Shown here piece by piece: positions 1 to 7,659 of a stretch of DNA of 64,000 nt; positions within the stretch are counted from its first letter, which is position 1; each line of letters begins with the position of its first letter. Below the pieces are notes generated by a model. It made no database searches, was not told the DNA's origin, and saw nothing but the letters and a program-made list of their open reading frames with translations. The stretch comes from Couchioplanes azureus (GTDB lineage Bacteria; Actinomycetota; Actinomycetes; Mycobacteriales; Micromonosporaceae), in assembly GCF_014648355.1 (NCBI RefSeq), contig NZ_BMQY01000002.1:766389-830388 (forward strand), read 5' to 3'. A program made the position numbers and the translations under genes.

Positions 1-479
1 TCAACCTCGGCAACGCGGCCACCGCGCTGGCCGTGGCCGCGGAGTTCGGCGTACGCCCCGTCGAGGCGGTCCCCCGGCTCGCGAGCGTGGCCTCGGTGGC
101 CGGCCGCTACGCCCAGGTGGAACGCGACGGGCGCACCATCCGGCTGCTGCTGGCGAAGAACCCGGCCAGCTGGCTCGAGGCCTTCGACATGGCGGAGGTC
201 GCACCCACACTGCTGTCCATCAACGCGCGCGACCCCGACGGCTTCGACACGTCGTGGCTCTACGACGTGGATTTCTCGCCGCTGCGCGGACGGCCCGTCC
301 TGATCACCGGCGACCGCGCGTACGACCTCGCGGTCCGGCTGGAAGTGAACGATGTGGCCTTCCGGCACGTTACTTCCTTCGACGAGGCACTCCGGGCCAC
401 TCCGCCGGGCCGCCTCGAAGTGATCGCCAACTACACGGCGTTCCAAGACATCCGAGCGGAGCTGGACCGTGTCAACTGA
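1..479 (+). CDS. murT: MurT C-terminal part, lipid II isoglutaminyl synthase (5' truncated by window)
   Basis: Only the last ~158 residues are present; the reading frame is open from base 3 and stops at 477-479. The sequence fits the C-terminal DUF1727 domain of MurT, with the AKNPASW and SINARDPDG motifs that lie near the family C terminus. MurT is the Mur-ligase-like subunit that activates the D-glutamate carboxylate of lipid II for amidation in the cytoplasm, using ammonia delivered by GatD. gatD starts 33 bases downstream on the same strand, the usual MurT-GatD operon. The Mur-ligase core and the ATP site lie outside the window. Confidence 0.9.
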   Translation, partial: NLGNAATALAVAAEFGVRPVEAVPRLASVASVAGRYAQVERDGRTIRLLLAKNPASWLEAFDMAEVAPTLLSINARDPDGFDTSWLYDVDFSPLRGRPVLITGDRAYDLAVRLEVNDVAFRHVTSFDEALRATPPGRLEVIANYTAFQDIRAELDRVN

Positions 480-512
480 GCCTTCCCGCGGCGGAGAACC
501 GAGGCCAAGAGC

Positions 513-1226
513 ATGAACGAGAGCAGTCTGCGCATCGTCTGGATCTACCCGGACCTGCTGTCCACCTACGGCGACCGGGGCAACATGCTGATCCTGGCCC
601 GCCGTGCCCAGCTGCGCGGGATCCCGGTCGAGACCTACCAGGTCCGCTCGGACCAGCCGATGCCCACGTCCGCCGACATCTACCTGATCGGCGGCGGCGA
701 GGACGGGCCGCAGGCGCTGGCCGCCCAGCGGCTCATCGCCGACGGCGGCCTGCACCGCGCGGTGGCCCAGGGCGCCGCCGTGCTGGCCGTCTGCGCCGGC
801 TACCAGCTCTTCGGGTCGTCGTTCTCCGCCAAGGGCGCCATCTGCGCCGGGCTCGACCTGCTGGACATCCGCTCCGACCGGGGCGAGACCCGGGCGGTCG
901 GCGAGGTGCGCGGCGACATCGACCCACGCCTGGGCCTGCCGCCGCTGACCGGCTTCGAGAACCACGGCGGGCGCACCCACCTCGGCCCCGGCGTCGCGCC
1001 GCTGGCCCGGGTCACCGCCGGCATCGGCAACGACGGGCAGACCGAGGGCGCCTGGCACGGCAAGATCCTCGGCACGTACGCGCACGGCCCGGCGCTCGCT
1101 CGCAACCCAGCGATAGCCGATCTGCTACTGCGTTGGGCGATCGGCGCGGATAGTCTTCAACCGCTCGACGACACCTGGGCCGACCGGCTCCGGGGCGAGC
1201 GGCTCGCCGCAGCGGGCGCCGTGTGA
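513..1226 (+). CDS. gatD: GatD, glutamine amidotransferase subunit of lipid II isoglutaminyl synthase
   Basis: A class I glutamine amidotransferase-like domain fills the 237 residues. The nucleophile elbow AVCAGYQ places the catalytic Cys at residue 94, and the conserved His is H191 in YAHGPAL. Upstream motifs LSTYGDRGN and GGGEDGPQ are typical of GatD/CobQ-type amidotransferases. GatD hydrolyses glutamine and passes ammonia to MurT, which amidates D-iso-glutamate of lipid II. It follows murT directly, so the two are almost certainly cotranscribed. Length and motifs are normal for the family. Confidence 0.95.
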   Translation: MNESSLRIVWIYPDLLSTYGDRGNMLILARRAQLRGIPVETYQVRSDQPMPTSADIYLIGGGEDGPQALAAQRLIADGGLHRAVAQGAAVLAVCAGYQLFGSSFSAKGAICAGLDLLDIRSDRGETRAVGEVRGDIDPRLGLPPLTGFENHGGRTHLGPGVAPLARVTAGIGNDGQTEGAWHGKILGTYAHGPALARNPAIADLLLRWAIGADSLQPLDDTWADRLRGERLAAAGAV

Positions 1227-1289
1227 CCCGATTCCACGCCTGACCAGCAGTTCTACTGGACCGACGAGAAGTAGGGGCGGTACGCCTGC

Positions 1290-2021
1290 ATGACTGACAC
1301 CCTGATCGCCCCGCCAGGCGCGCACTCCCCCGCCGCGGACCCTCAGGCCAGCCAGCAGGCCCCGATCGGGTGGCGGCACCGCCTCGTCCGGTTCGGTCTC
1401 CTCGGCGCCGTCGTCGCCGCGCTCGGCGTCGCGGCCGCCGTGCTGCCGCTGAAGGAGATCGCGGACTCCGTGCTCGCCCTCGGCCCGGCCGCCGCGGTCG
1501 CCATCGCGGTGGTCGGCGGGCTGCTGCTGTCGGTGCTGGTGCCGCGGACGGCGATCACCCTGGCCTGCGGCGCGCTGCTCGGCCCCGCGACGGGCGCGGC
1601 CACCGCGCTGGCCGCCGCGGTGATCGCGGCGATCGCCACCTACTACGCCGGCCGCTGGGCGGGCCGGGGGGCGCTCGGGGCGAAGGCCGGCGGCCGGATG
1701 GCCCGGCTCGACGGCTGGCTCAACCGCCGCGGTCTCGCCGCGGTGCTGCTGGTGCGTTTCCTCCCGCTCGCGCCCTATGGGCTGATCGGCTACGCCTACG
1801 GCACCACGTCCGTCTGCCGCAAGCGCTACCTGCTCGGCACCACGCTGGCCGCCGTGCCGTCCGCGGTCTCCTACGCCGTGATCGGTGCCGCGGTGACCTC
1901 GCCGCACTCGATGAGCCCGCTGACCCTGACCCCGGCCCTCATCGGCTTCGCCCTGACCACCGGGATCGTGCTCCGCTGGCGCTACACCGCCCGCCGCGAC
2001 GCGGCCGCCGTCCCGGCCTGA
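1290..2021 (+). CDS. TVP38/TMEM64 (VTT domain) family membrane protein
   Basis: 243 residues with about five hydrophobic segments after a ~35-residue polar N terminus. The VTT/SNARE-associated signature is visible as VRFLPLAPYGLIGYAYG near residues 153-169, preceded by a GRWAGRG amphipathic stretch. Bacterial TVP38/DedA-like proteins are inner-membrane proteins thought to move lipids between leaflets, but no substrate can be read from the sequence. It lies 63 nt after gatD on the same strand and ends at a strong terminator, so it may be the last gene of the murT-gatD unit. Exact transport function is unknown. Confidence 0.85.
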   Translation: MTDTLIAPPGAHSPAADPQASQQAPIGWRHRLVRFGLLGAVVAALGVAAAVLPLKEIADSVLALGPAAAVAIAVVGGLLLSVLVPRTAITLACGALLGPATGAATALAAAVIAAIATYYAGRWAGRGALGAKAGGRMARLDGWLNRRGLAAVLLVRFLPLAPYGLIGYAYGTTSVCRKRYLLGTTLAAVPSAVSYAVIGAAVTSPHSMSPLTLTPALIGFALTTGIVLRWRYTARRDAAAVPA

Positions 2022-2037
2022 CAGACACACGACGAGA

Positions 2038-2075
2038 AGGGCCCGCCGCGCTCCTGCGCGACGGGCCCTCTCTCT
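2038..2075. terminator. Terminator between convergent TVP38 gene and leuS
   Basis: Perfect 8-bp arms AGGGCCCG (2038-2045) and CGGGCCCT (2062-2069) with an inner CGCG/CGCG extension, followed by a CT-rich tail. It sits between two convergent stop codons and could serve both strands. Confidence 0.8.
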
Positions 2076-2084
2076 GTCCGCGGC

Positions 2085-4913
2085 TCAGACGACGACGCTC
2101 ACCAGCCGGCCGGGAACCACGATGACCTTGCGGGGCTCACGACCTGCCAGCGCCTCGGCTACGGCGGCCAGCGCCGCCTGCCGTACGGAGTCCTCGGCCG
2201 TGTCCGGCGCGACCTCGACCCGCCCGCGGACCTTGCCGTTGACCTGCACCGGATAGGTCACCGACTCGGCGACCAGCTGGGCCGGGTCGGCGACCGGGAA
2301 GTCCGCGTACGCCACCGTGCCGTCGTGGCCCAGCTTGCGCCACAGCTCCTCGGCCAGGTGCGGCGCGAACGGCGACATCATCAGCACCAGCGGCTCCACC
2401 GCCTCGCGCGACGTGGTCTCCAGCGGCGTCAGCGTGTTGGTCAGCTGGATCAGCTTGGCGATCGCCGTGTTGAAGCGCAGCTCGTCCATGTCCTCGCGGA
2501 CCCCGGCGATGGTCTGGTGCAGCGTCCGGCGCACCTTCGGGTCCAGCGGGGTGTCGGTGACCCGTACCGCACCGGTGTCCTCGTCCACGATCAGGCGCCA
2601 CACGCGCTGCAGGAACCGCTGTGACCCCACGACCGCACGGGTCTCCCAGGGGCGCGAGACGTCCAGCGGGCCCATGGCCATCTCGTAGACCCGGAAGGTG
2701 TCGGCGCCGTACTCGTCGCACATCTGGTCGGGAGTGACCACGTTCTTCAGCGACTTGCCCATCTTGCCGTACGACCGGGTCACCTCCTTCTCGCCGTGGA
2801 AGTACTTGCCGTCGCGCTCCACGACCTCCTCGGCGGGCACGTAGAAGCCCCGCTCGTCCTGGAAGGCGTACGCCTGGATGTAGCCCTGGTTGAACAGCCT
2901 GCGGAACGGCTCGAAGGACGAGACGTGGCCCAGGTCGAACAGGACCTTGTGCCAGAAGCGGGCGTACAGCAGGTGCAGGACCGCGTGCTCGACGCCGCCG
3001 ACGTACAGGTCGACGCCGCCGGGGTCGCCCGGACCCTGCGGGCCCATCCAGTAGGCCTCGTTGGCCTTGTCGACCAGCGCCTGGTCGTTGCGCGGGTCCA
3101 GGTAGCGCAGCTCGTACCAGCAGGAACCGGCCCACTGCGGCATGGTGTTGGTCTCGCGGGTGTAGGTCTTCGGGCCGTCACCCAGATCCAGCTCGACCTG
3201 CACCCAGTCCTTCTTGCGCGACAGCGGCGTCTCCGGCTCGGTGTCGGCGTCGTCCGGGTCGAAGGTGCGCGGCGAGAAGTCGTCGACCTCGGGCAGCTCG
3301 ACGGGCAGCATCGACTCCGGCAGGGCGACCGGCAGGCCGGTCTCGTCGTAGACGATCGGGAACGGCTCGCCCCAGTAGCGCTGCCGGCTGAACAGCCAGT
3401 CGCGCAGCCGGTAGGTGGTCGCGCCGGTGCCCTTGCCGTGCTCCTCCAGCCAGGCGATCATCGCGGCCTTGGCCTCGGCGACTCCCATGCCGTTCAGCCA
3501 GTCGCTGTTGATCGCCGGTCCCTCGCCGGTGAAGGCGCCCTCGAACCCCTCCGGCGCCTCGACCGTACGGATGATCGGCAGCTCGAACACCTCGGCGAAC
3601 GCCCAGTCTCGCTCGTCCTGGCCGGGCACCGCCATGATCGCGCCGGTGCCGTAGCCGGCCAGCACGTAGTCGGCGATGAACACCGGGATGCGCTCGTCGT
3701 TGACCGGGTTGGTCGCGTACGCGCCGGTGAAGACGCCGGTCTTGACCTTGGCGTCGGCGGTGCGCTCCTCCTCGGTCTTGGCCGCGGCGGCGGCACGGTA
3801 GGCCGCGACGGCCTCGGCCGGCGTCGCGTGGCCGCCGGTCCAGGCGTCCCTCGTTCCCTCCGGCCAGGCCGCGGGCACCAGGGTGGAGACCAGCTCGTGC
3901 TCCGGCGCCAGCACCATGTAGGTGGCGCCGAACAGCGTGTCGGGGCGCGTGGTGAAGACGGTGATCTTCGCGTCGCCCGCGGTGCGGAAGTCGACGTGCG
4001 CGCCGCGCGAGCGGCCGATCCAGTTGCGCTGCATCAGCTTGACCGGCTCGGGCCAGTCCAGCGCGTCCAGGTCGTCGACCAGGCGGTCACCGTACGCGGT
4101 GATCCGCATCATCCACTGCTTCAGCGAGCGCTGGAAGACCGGGTAGTTGCCGCGCTCGCTGCGGCCCTCCGGGGTGACCTCCTCGTTGGCCAGCACGGTG
4201 CCCAGCCCCGGGCACCAGTTCACCGGCGCCTCGCTGACGTACGCCAGCCGGAAGCCGTCGATCACCTTGCGCCGCTCGACCGGCGTCAGCCCGGACCAGT
4301 CCCGCCCGTCCGGCACGGCGCGCGTGCCCGCCTCGAACTCCTTCACCAGCTCGTCGATCGGGCGCGCCTTGCGCAGCTCCGGGTCGAACCAGGAGTTGTA
4401 GACCTGCAGGAAGATCCACTGGGTCCAGCGGTAGTAGTCCGGGTCGGTGGTGGAGAAGGTGCGCCGCTCGTCGTACGCCAGCCCCAGGCGCCGCAGCTGG
4501 CCGCGGTAGCGCTCGACGTTCGCCTCGGTCGTGGTGCGCGGGTGGGTGCCGGTCTGCACCGCGTACTGCTCGGCCGGCAGCCCGAACGCGTCGAAGCCCA
4601 TCGGGTGCAGCACGTTGAAGCCCGCCATGCGCTTGTAGCGGGTGTAGGAGTCGGTGCCGATGTAGCCCAGCGGGTGCCCGACGTGCAGGCCGGCGCCCGA
4701 CGGGTACGGGAACATGTCCTGCACGTGCAGCTTCGGCGCCCCGGCCCGGGGGTGGCCCGGGTCGGCCAGCTCACCGGTGGGGTTCGGCGCGAAGAAGGTG
4801 CCGTTCTCGGCCCAGTACGCCTGCCAGCGCGGCTCGATCTGCGCCGCCATCGCGGCCGTGTAGCGGTACGGCGGGACGTCCGCGCCGGTCTCGGACTCGC
4901 TCATCGTCACCAT
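2085..4913 (-). CDS. leuS: Leucyl-tRNA synthetase
   Basis: Class I aminoacyl-tRNA synthetase of 942 residues, within the normal LeuRS range. The HIGH motif appears as HVGH at residues 77-80 and the KMSKS motif as KMGKS near residue 715. A large CP1 editing insertion separates the halves (the T-rich editing motif is near [14 protein letters not shown]), and the C-terminal anticodon-binding and tail domains are complete. It charges tRNA-Leu in the cytoplasm. Two in-frame ATGs lie close together (4913 and 4904); neither has a strong Shine-Dalgarno. The gene is monocistronic and preceded by a leader peptide and an intrinsic terminator, which implies control by leucyl-tRNA supply. Confidence 0.97.
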   Translation of the reverse strand: MVTMSESETGADVPPYRYTAAMAAQIEPRWQAYWAENGTFFAPNPTGELADPGHPRAGAPKLHVQDMFPYPSGAGLHVGHPLGYIGTDSYTRYKRMAGFNVLHPMGFDAFGLPAEQYAVQTGTHPRTTTEANVERYRGQLRRLGLAYDERRTFSTTDPDYYRWTQWIFLQVYNSWFDPELRKARPIDELVKEFEAGTRAVPDGRDWSGLTPVERRKVIDGFRLAYVSEAPVNWCPGLGTVLANEEVTPEGRSERGNYPVFQRSLKQWMMRITAYGDRLVDDLDALDWPEPVKLMQRNWIGRSRGAHVDFRTAGDAKITVFTTRPDTLFGATYMVLAPEHELVSTLVPAAWPEGTRDAWTGGHATPAEAVAAYRAAAAAKTEEERTADAKVKTGVFTGAYATNPVNDERIPVFIADYVLAGYGTGAIMAVPGQDERDWAFAEVFELPIIRTVEAPEGFEGAFTGEGPAINSDWLNGMGVAEAKAAMIAWLEEHGKGTGATTYRLRDWLFSRQRYWGEPFPIVYDETGLPVALPESMLPVELPEVDDFSPRTFDPDDADTEPETPLSRKKDWVQVELDLGDGPKTYTRETNTMPQWAGSCWYELRYLDPRNDQALVDKANEAYWMGPQGPGDPGGVDLYVGGVEHAVLHLLYARFWHKVLFDLGHVSSFEPFRRLFNQGYIQAYAFQDERGFYVPAEEVVERDGKYFHGEKEVTRSYGKMGKSLKNVVTPDQMCDEYGADTFRVYEMAMGPLDVSRPWETRAVVGSQRFLQRVWRLIVDEDTGAVRVTDTPLDPKVRRTLHQTIAGVREDMDELRFNTAIAKLIQLTNTLTPLETTSREAVEPLVLMMSPFAPHLAEELWRKLGHDGTVAYADFPVADPAQLVAESVTYPVQVNGKVRGRVEVAPDTAEDSVRQAALAAVAEALAGREPRKVIVVPGRLVSVVV

Positions 4914-4942
4914 CTCGTTCTCGTCGGCCTGCCTGTGGACAC

Positions 4943-4969
4943 AAAAAAGCCCCCTACGCAGGAGGGGGC
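4943..4969 (-). terminator. Intrinsic terminator in the leuS leader (attenuator)
   Basis: Read on the minus strand: GCCCCCT, 7-nt loop, AGGGGGC, then six T. The 7-bp stem is perfect and a run of six U is unusual in this GC-rich DNA. It ends 30 nt before the leuS start codon, with the leader peptide upstream, so it would stop leuS transcription unless prevented. Confidence 0.85.
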
Positions 4970-5007
4970 GCCGCGCTGGGACTCGTCCGCCGGACGAGCA
5001 GCACGGC
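4970..5007 (-). promoter_or_regulatory. Leader RNA hairpin between leuS leader peptide and terminator
   Basis: An outer 9-bp stem (4999-5007 with 4970-4978, one G-U pair) encloses a perfect 7-bp stem (4982-4988 with 4992-4998). The outer 5' arm begins at the leader-peptide stop codon and the 3' arm abuts the terminator. A ribosome on the leader peptide would decide whether this structure forms. Its exact role (pause, antiterminator or protector) cannot be settled by eye. Confidence 0.55.
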
Positions 5008-5036
5008 TAGCTAAGAAGCAGGAAGGCACGGGCCAT
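5007..5036 (-). CDS. leuS leader peptide MARAFLLLS
   Basis: A nine-codon reading frame ATG...TAG encodes Met-Ala-Arg-Ala-Phe-Leu-Leu-Leu-Ser. Three consecutive Leu codons (CTG CTT CTT) just before the stop are the hallmark of ribosome-mediated attenuation of a leucine-responsive gene. CTT is rare in a genome of this composition, which would strengthen stalling. The ATG lies six bases after a TATCAT -10 element, so the peptide may be translated from a leaderless transcript. It stands 38 nt upstream of a terminator hairpin that precedes leuS. Confidence 0.7.
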   Translation of the reverse strand: MARAFLLLS

Positions 5037-5042
5037 AGGGGG

Positions 5043-5048
5043 ATGATA
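5043..5048 (-). promoter_or_regulatory. -10 element for the leuS leader transcript
   Basis: TATCAT on the minus strand followed by six bases and then the ATG of the leader peptide, which would place the transcription start at or next to the ATG. No convincing -35 box is seen. Confidence 0.4.
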
Positions 5049-5299
5049 CCCGCCCCGGTTCGGCGCCGACGACCGGTATCGCCCCCAGCGATTCGTAACC
5101 CATCCGATATGTGTATCTGGTTGACCCCATGCCGAATTAGGCCTCAACGCCCCACTCGGCGAGTTCGTGTGACCGGGATAACCTGTGGGGAACGGGCGGC
5201 GGCGCCGGAGGCCCACGGACACCCCGGCCGCCCGCGAACCTTCGGCCCCTGACCGGTGCGCGGCACCGGGAAGGGGCTTGAACGACATGGAGGAGGCCC
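5049..5299. other. Intergenic region between leuS leader and moxR
   Basis: About 250 bases between divergent units. It must hold the moxR promoter. The + strand has a TTGACC at 5120-5125 without a clear partner and a good AGGAGG ribosome-binding site at 5291-5296. No other structure was recognised. Confidence 0.4.
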
Positions 5300-6349
5300 G
5301 TGACAACCCCCACCTGGGACGAGCCCGGCGGTCCGCTGTCGGCTGACGACTTCCGCGCCGCCAGCGAAGCGATCATCGCCAACATCGAGCAGGTCATCGA
5401 GGGCAAGAGCGCGACCGTACGGCTCGCGCTCGCCGTGATGCTGGCCGAGGGCCACCTGCTGATCGAGGATGTACCCGGCGTCGGCAAGACCACACTCGCC
5501 AAGGCGCTGGCCCGCTCGATCGACTGCTCGGTGCGCCGTATCCAGTTCACCCCGGACCTGCTGCCCAGCGACGTGACCGGCGTCAGCGTCTACAACCAGG
5601 AGACGCGCGACTTCGAGTTCAAGCCGGGCGCGGTCTTCGCCAACCTGGTGGTCGGCGACGAGATCAACCGGGCCTCCCCGAAGACCCAGTCCGCCCTGCT
5701 CGAGTGCATGGAGGAGCGGCAGGTCACGGTCGACGGGACCACGTACGAGCTGCAGTCGCCGTTCATGGTCATCGCGACCCAGAACCCGATCGAGATGGAG
5801 GGCACGTACCCGCTGCCCGAGGCGCAGCGTGACCGGTTCACCGCCCGGATCGCGATGGGCTACCCGGACCCCCGCGCGGAGATGGCCATGCTCAACGGTC
5901 ACGGCGCCCACGACCCGTTCACCGACCTGCGGGCCGTCGCGGACGCCGCGCTGGTGCGCCGCCTGATCGCCACCGCGCGCGACGTGCACGCGGCCGAGGC
6001 CGTCCAGCAGTACGCGATCGCGCTGGTCACGGCCACCCGCGAGGCGCCGGAGATCCGCCTCGGCGCGTCGCCGCGGTCCACGCTGCAGCTCCTGCGCACC
6101 GCCAAGGCGGTCGCCGCGCTCGAGGGACGCGACTACGTGCTCCCCGACGACCTGCAGGCGCTGGCCGTGCCGGTGCTCGCCCACCGGATCATCCCGACCG
6201 CCGACGCGCAGCTCAACCGCCGCACCACCGACGCGATCGTGGCCGAGATCGTGCACCGGCTGCCGCTGCCGCACGACCGCGGCCGCTCGCCGTACGACAC
6301 CCGCGCCGCGGGCGGTGGAGGCACGCAGTACGAGTCGCGGGGGCTCTGA
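5300..6349 (+). CDS. MoxR-family AAA+ ATPase
   Basis: 349 residues. Walker A is DVPGVGKTT near residues 57-65, Walker B is VVGDEINRAS near 115-124, and the ATQNPIE sensor-like motif and C-terminal AAA lid follow. MoxR ATPases act as chaperones in the maturation of membrane or envelope complexes together with DUF58 (vWA-like) partners. The GTG start is chosen for the AGGAGG four bases upstream. The gene overlaps nothing and is followed after one base by the DUF58 gene, then a transglutaminase-like membrane protein, the conserved MoxR-DUF58-TgpA operon of actinobacteria. Confidence 0.93.
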   Translation: MTTPTWDEPGGPLSADDFRAASEAIIANIEQVIEGKSATVRLALAVMLAEGHLLIEDVPGVGKTTLAKALARSIDCSVRRIQFTPDLLPSDVTGVSVYNQETRDFEFKPGAVFANLVVGDEINRASPKTQSALLECMEERQVTVDGTTYELQSPFMVIATQNPIEMEGTYPLPEAQRDRFTARIAMGYPDPRAEMAMLNGHGAHDPFTDLRAVADAALVRRLIATARDVHAAEAVQQYAIALVTATREAPEIRLGASPRSTLQLLRTAKAVAALEGRDYVLPDDLQALAVPVLAHRIIPTADAQLNRRTTDAIVAEIVHRLPLPHDRGRSPYDTRAAGGGGTQYESRGL

Positions 6350-6350
6350 C

Positions 6351-7643
6351 ATGCGGGAGGCCTTGCGGGGCATGACCACCCGCGGCCGCTCGTTCCTCGC
6401 CGCGGCCGGCGCCGCGGCGCTCTCCGCGGTGATCCTCGGGGAGAAGGACCTGCTGCGCGTCGCGATCCTGCTGGCGGCGCTGCCGCTGCTGGCCGCGGCG
6501 TACGTCGGGCGCAGCCGGTACAAACTGGCCTGCACCCGGTCCCTGGAGCCGGCCCGGGCGCCGGTCGGCTCCAGCGCGCGGGTCGTGCTGCGCCTGCAGA
6601 ACCTGTCCCGGCTGCCCACCGGGACGCTGCTGATGGAGGACCGGCTGCCGTACGCGCTGGGCAGCCGGCCGCGGGTGGTGCTGGAACGCCTGGGCGCGCA
6701 GATGGCCAGCTCGGTGGCGTACACGGTGCGCGCCGACATCCGCGGCCGCTACCCGGTGGGCCCGCTGGTGATCCGGCTGACCGACCCCTTCGGCCTGTGC
6801 GAGCTGACCCGCTCCTTCCCCAGCGTCGACCGGCTCACGGTCATCCCCGAGGTGACGCCGCTGCCGGCGGTGCGTCTGGCGGGCGAGTACGCGGGCACCG
6901 GCGACAGCCGCGCCCGCTCGGCCGCCGTGCACGGCGAGGACGACGCGGCCACCCGCGAGTACCGCCGCGGCGACGACCTACGCCGGGTCCACTGGCGCTC
7001 CACCGCCCGCACCGGCGAGCTGATGGTGCGCCGCGAGGAACAGCCCTGGGAGTCGCGGGCCACCGTCGTCCTCGACACCCGGCTCTACGCCCACCGCGGC
7101 GACGGCCCGACCGCCAGCTTCGAGTGGGCGGTGTCGGCGGCCGCCAGCATCGCGGTCCACCTGCGCCGGTCCGGATACAAGCTCCGCCTGGTCACGGGTA
7201 CGGGCATCGACCTCGACGCGCTGGAGGCCGGCGGCGAGGGCGCCCTGCTGGACACCCTCGCGGACGTCAAGCTGACCCAGACCGGCGACATCTCGGTCCT
7301 GGTCGACCTGGTCCGGCGCCGCTCCGACGGCGGACTGGTCATCGGCTTGTTCGGCGCGCTGACCGTCGCCGAGGCCGAGATCCTCTCCGGGCTGCGCGGC
7401 AACGGCGCCACCTGCATCGGGTTCGCCGTGGACAGCTCCACCTGGGTTTCCCTGACGCCCACCGACCGGCAGGAGGCGGACCGGCAGCACGCGGCGACGT
7501 CGCTGGCCCTGATCCGCAGCGGCTGGCGCTCGGTGCCGGTGAAGCACGGCGACTCGCTCGCGACGCTGTGGCCGGCGGTCGGGCGCGGATCGCAGGGCTT
7601 CGCCTACCGGGCCGCGATGGCCGAGACCGTGGCGGGCATGTGA
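6351..7643 (+). CDS. DUF58 domain protein, MoxR partner
   Basis: 430 residues from the ATG directly after the moxR stop; an earlier in-frame ATG at 6315 lies inside moxR and is unlikely. Two hydrophobic segments lie near the N terminus (about residues 15-50). The DUF58 signature EYRRGDDLRRVHWRSTAR lies near residues 202-219. The family pairs with MoxR ATPases and is thought to help assemble envelope proteins; the biochemical role is not established. The stop is 16 nt before the transglutaminase gene, so translation of the three genes is probably coupled. Confidence 0.9.
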   Translation: MREALRGMTTRGRSFLAAAGAAALSAVILGEKDLLRVAILLAALPLLAAAYVGRSRYKLACTRSLEPARAPVGSSARVVLRLQNLSRLPTGTLLMEDRLPYALGSRPRVVLERLGAQMASSVAYTVRADIRGRYPVGPLVIRLTDPFGLCELTRSFPSVDRLTVIPEVTPLPAVRLAGEYAGTGDSRARSAAVHGEDDAATREYRRGDDLRRVHWRSTARTGELMVRREEQPWESRATVVLDTRLYAHRGDGPTASFEWAVSAAASIAVHLRRSGYKLRLVTGTGIDLDALEAGGEGALLDTLADVKLTQTGDISVLVDLVRRRSDGGLVIGLFGALTVAEAEILSGLRGNGATCIGFAVDSSTWVSLTPTDRQEADRQHAATSLALIRSGWRSVPVKHGDSLATLWPAVGRGSQGFAYRAAMAETVAGM

Positions 7644-7659
7644 TGAACGGAGTTCTGCT

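Noticed and set aside
2796..5252. 818-codon open frame on the + strand opposite leuS
   Set aside because: High-GC shadow of leuS; Arg/Val/Leu-rich composition and no domain.
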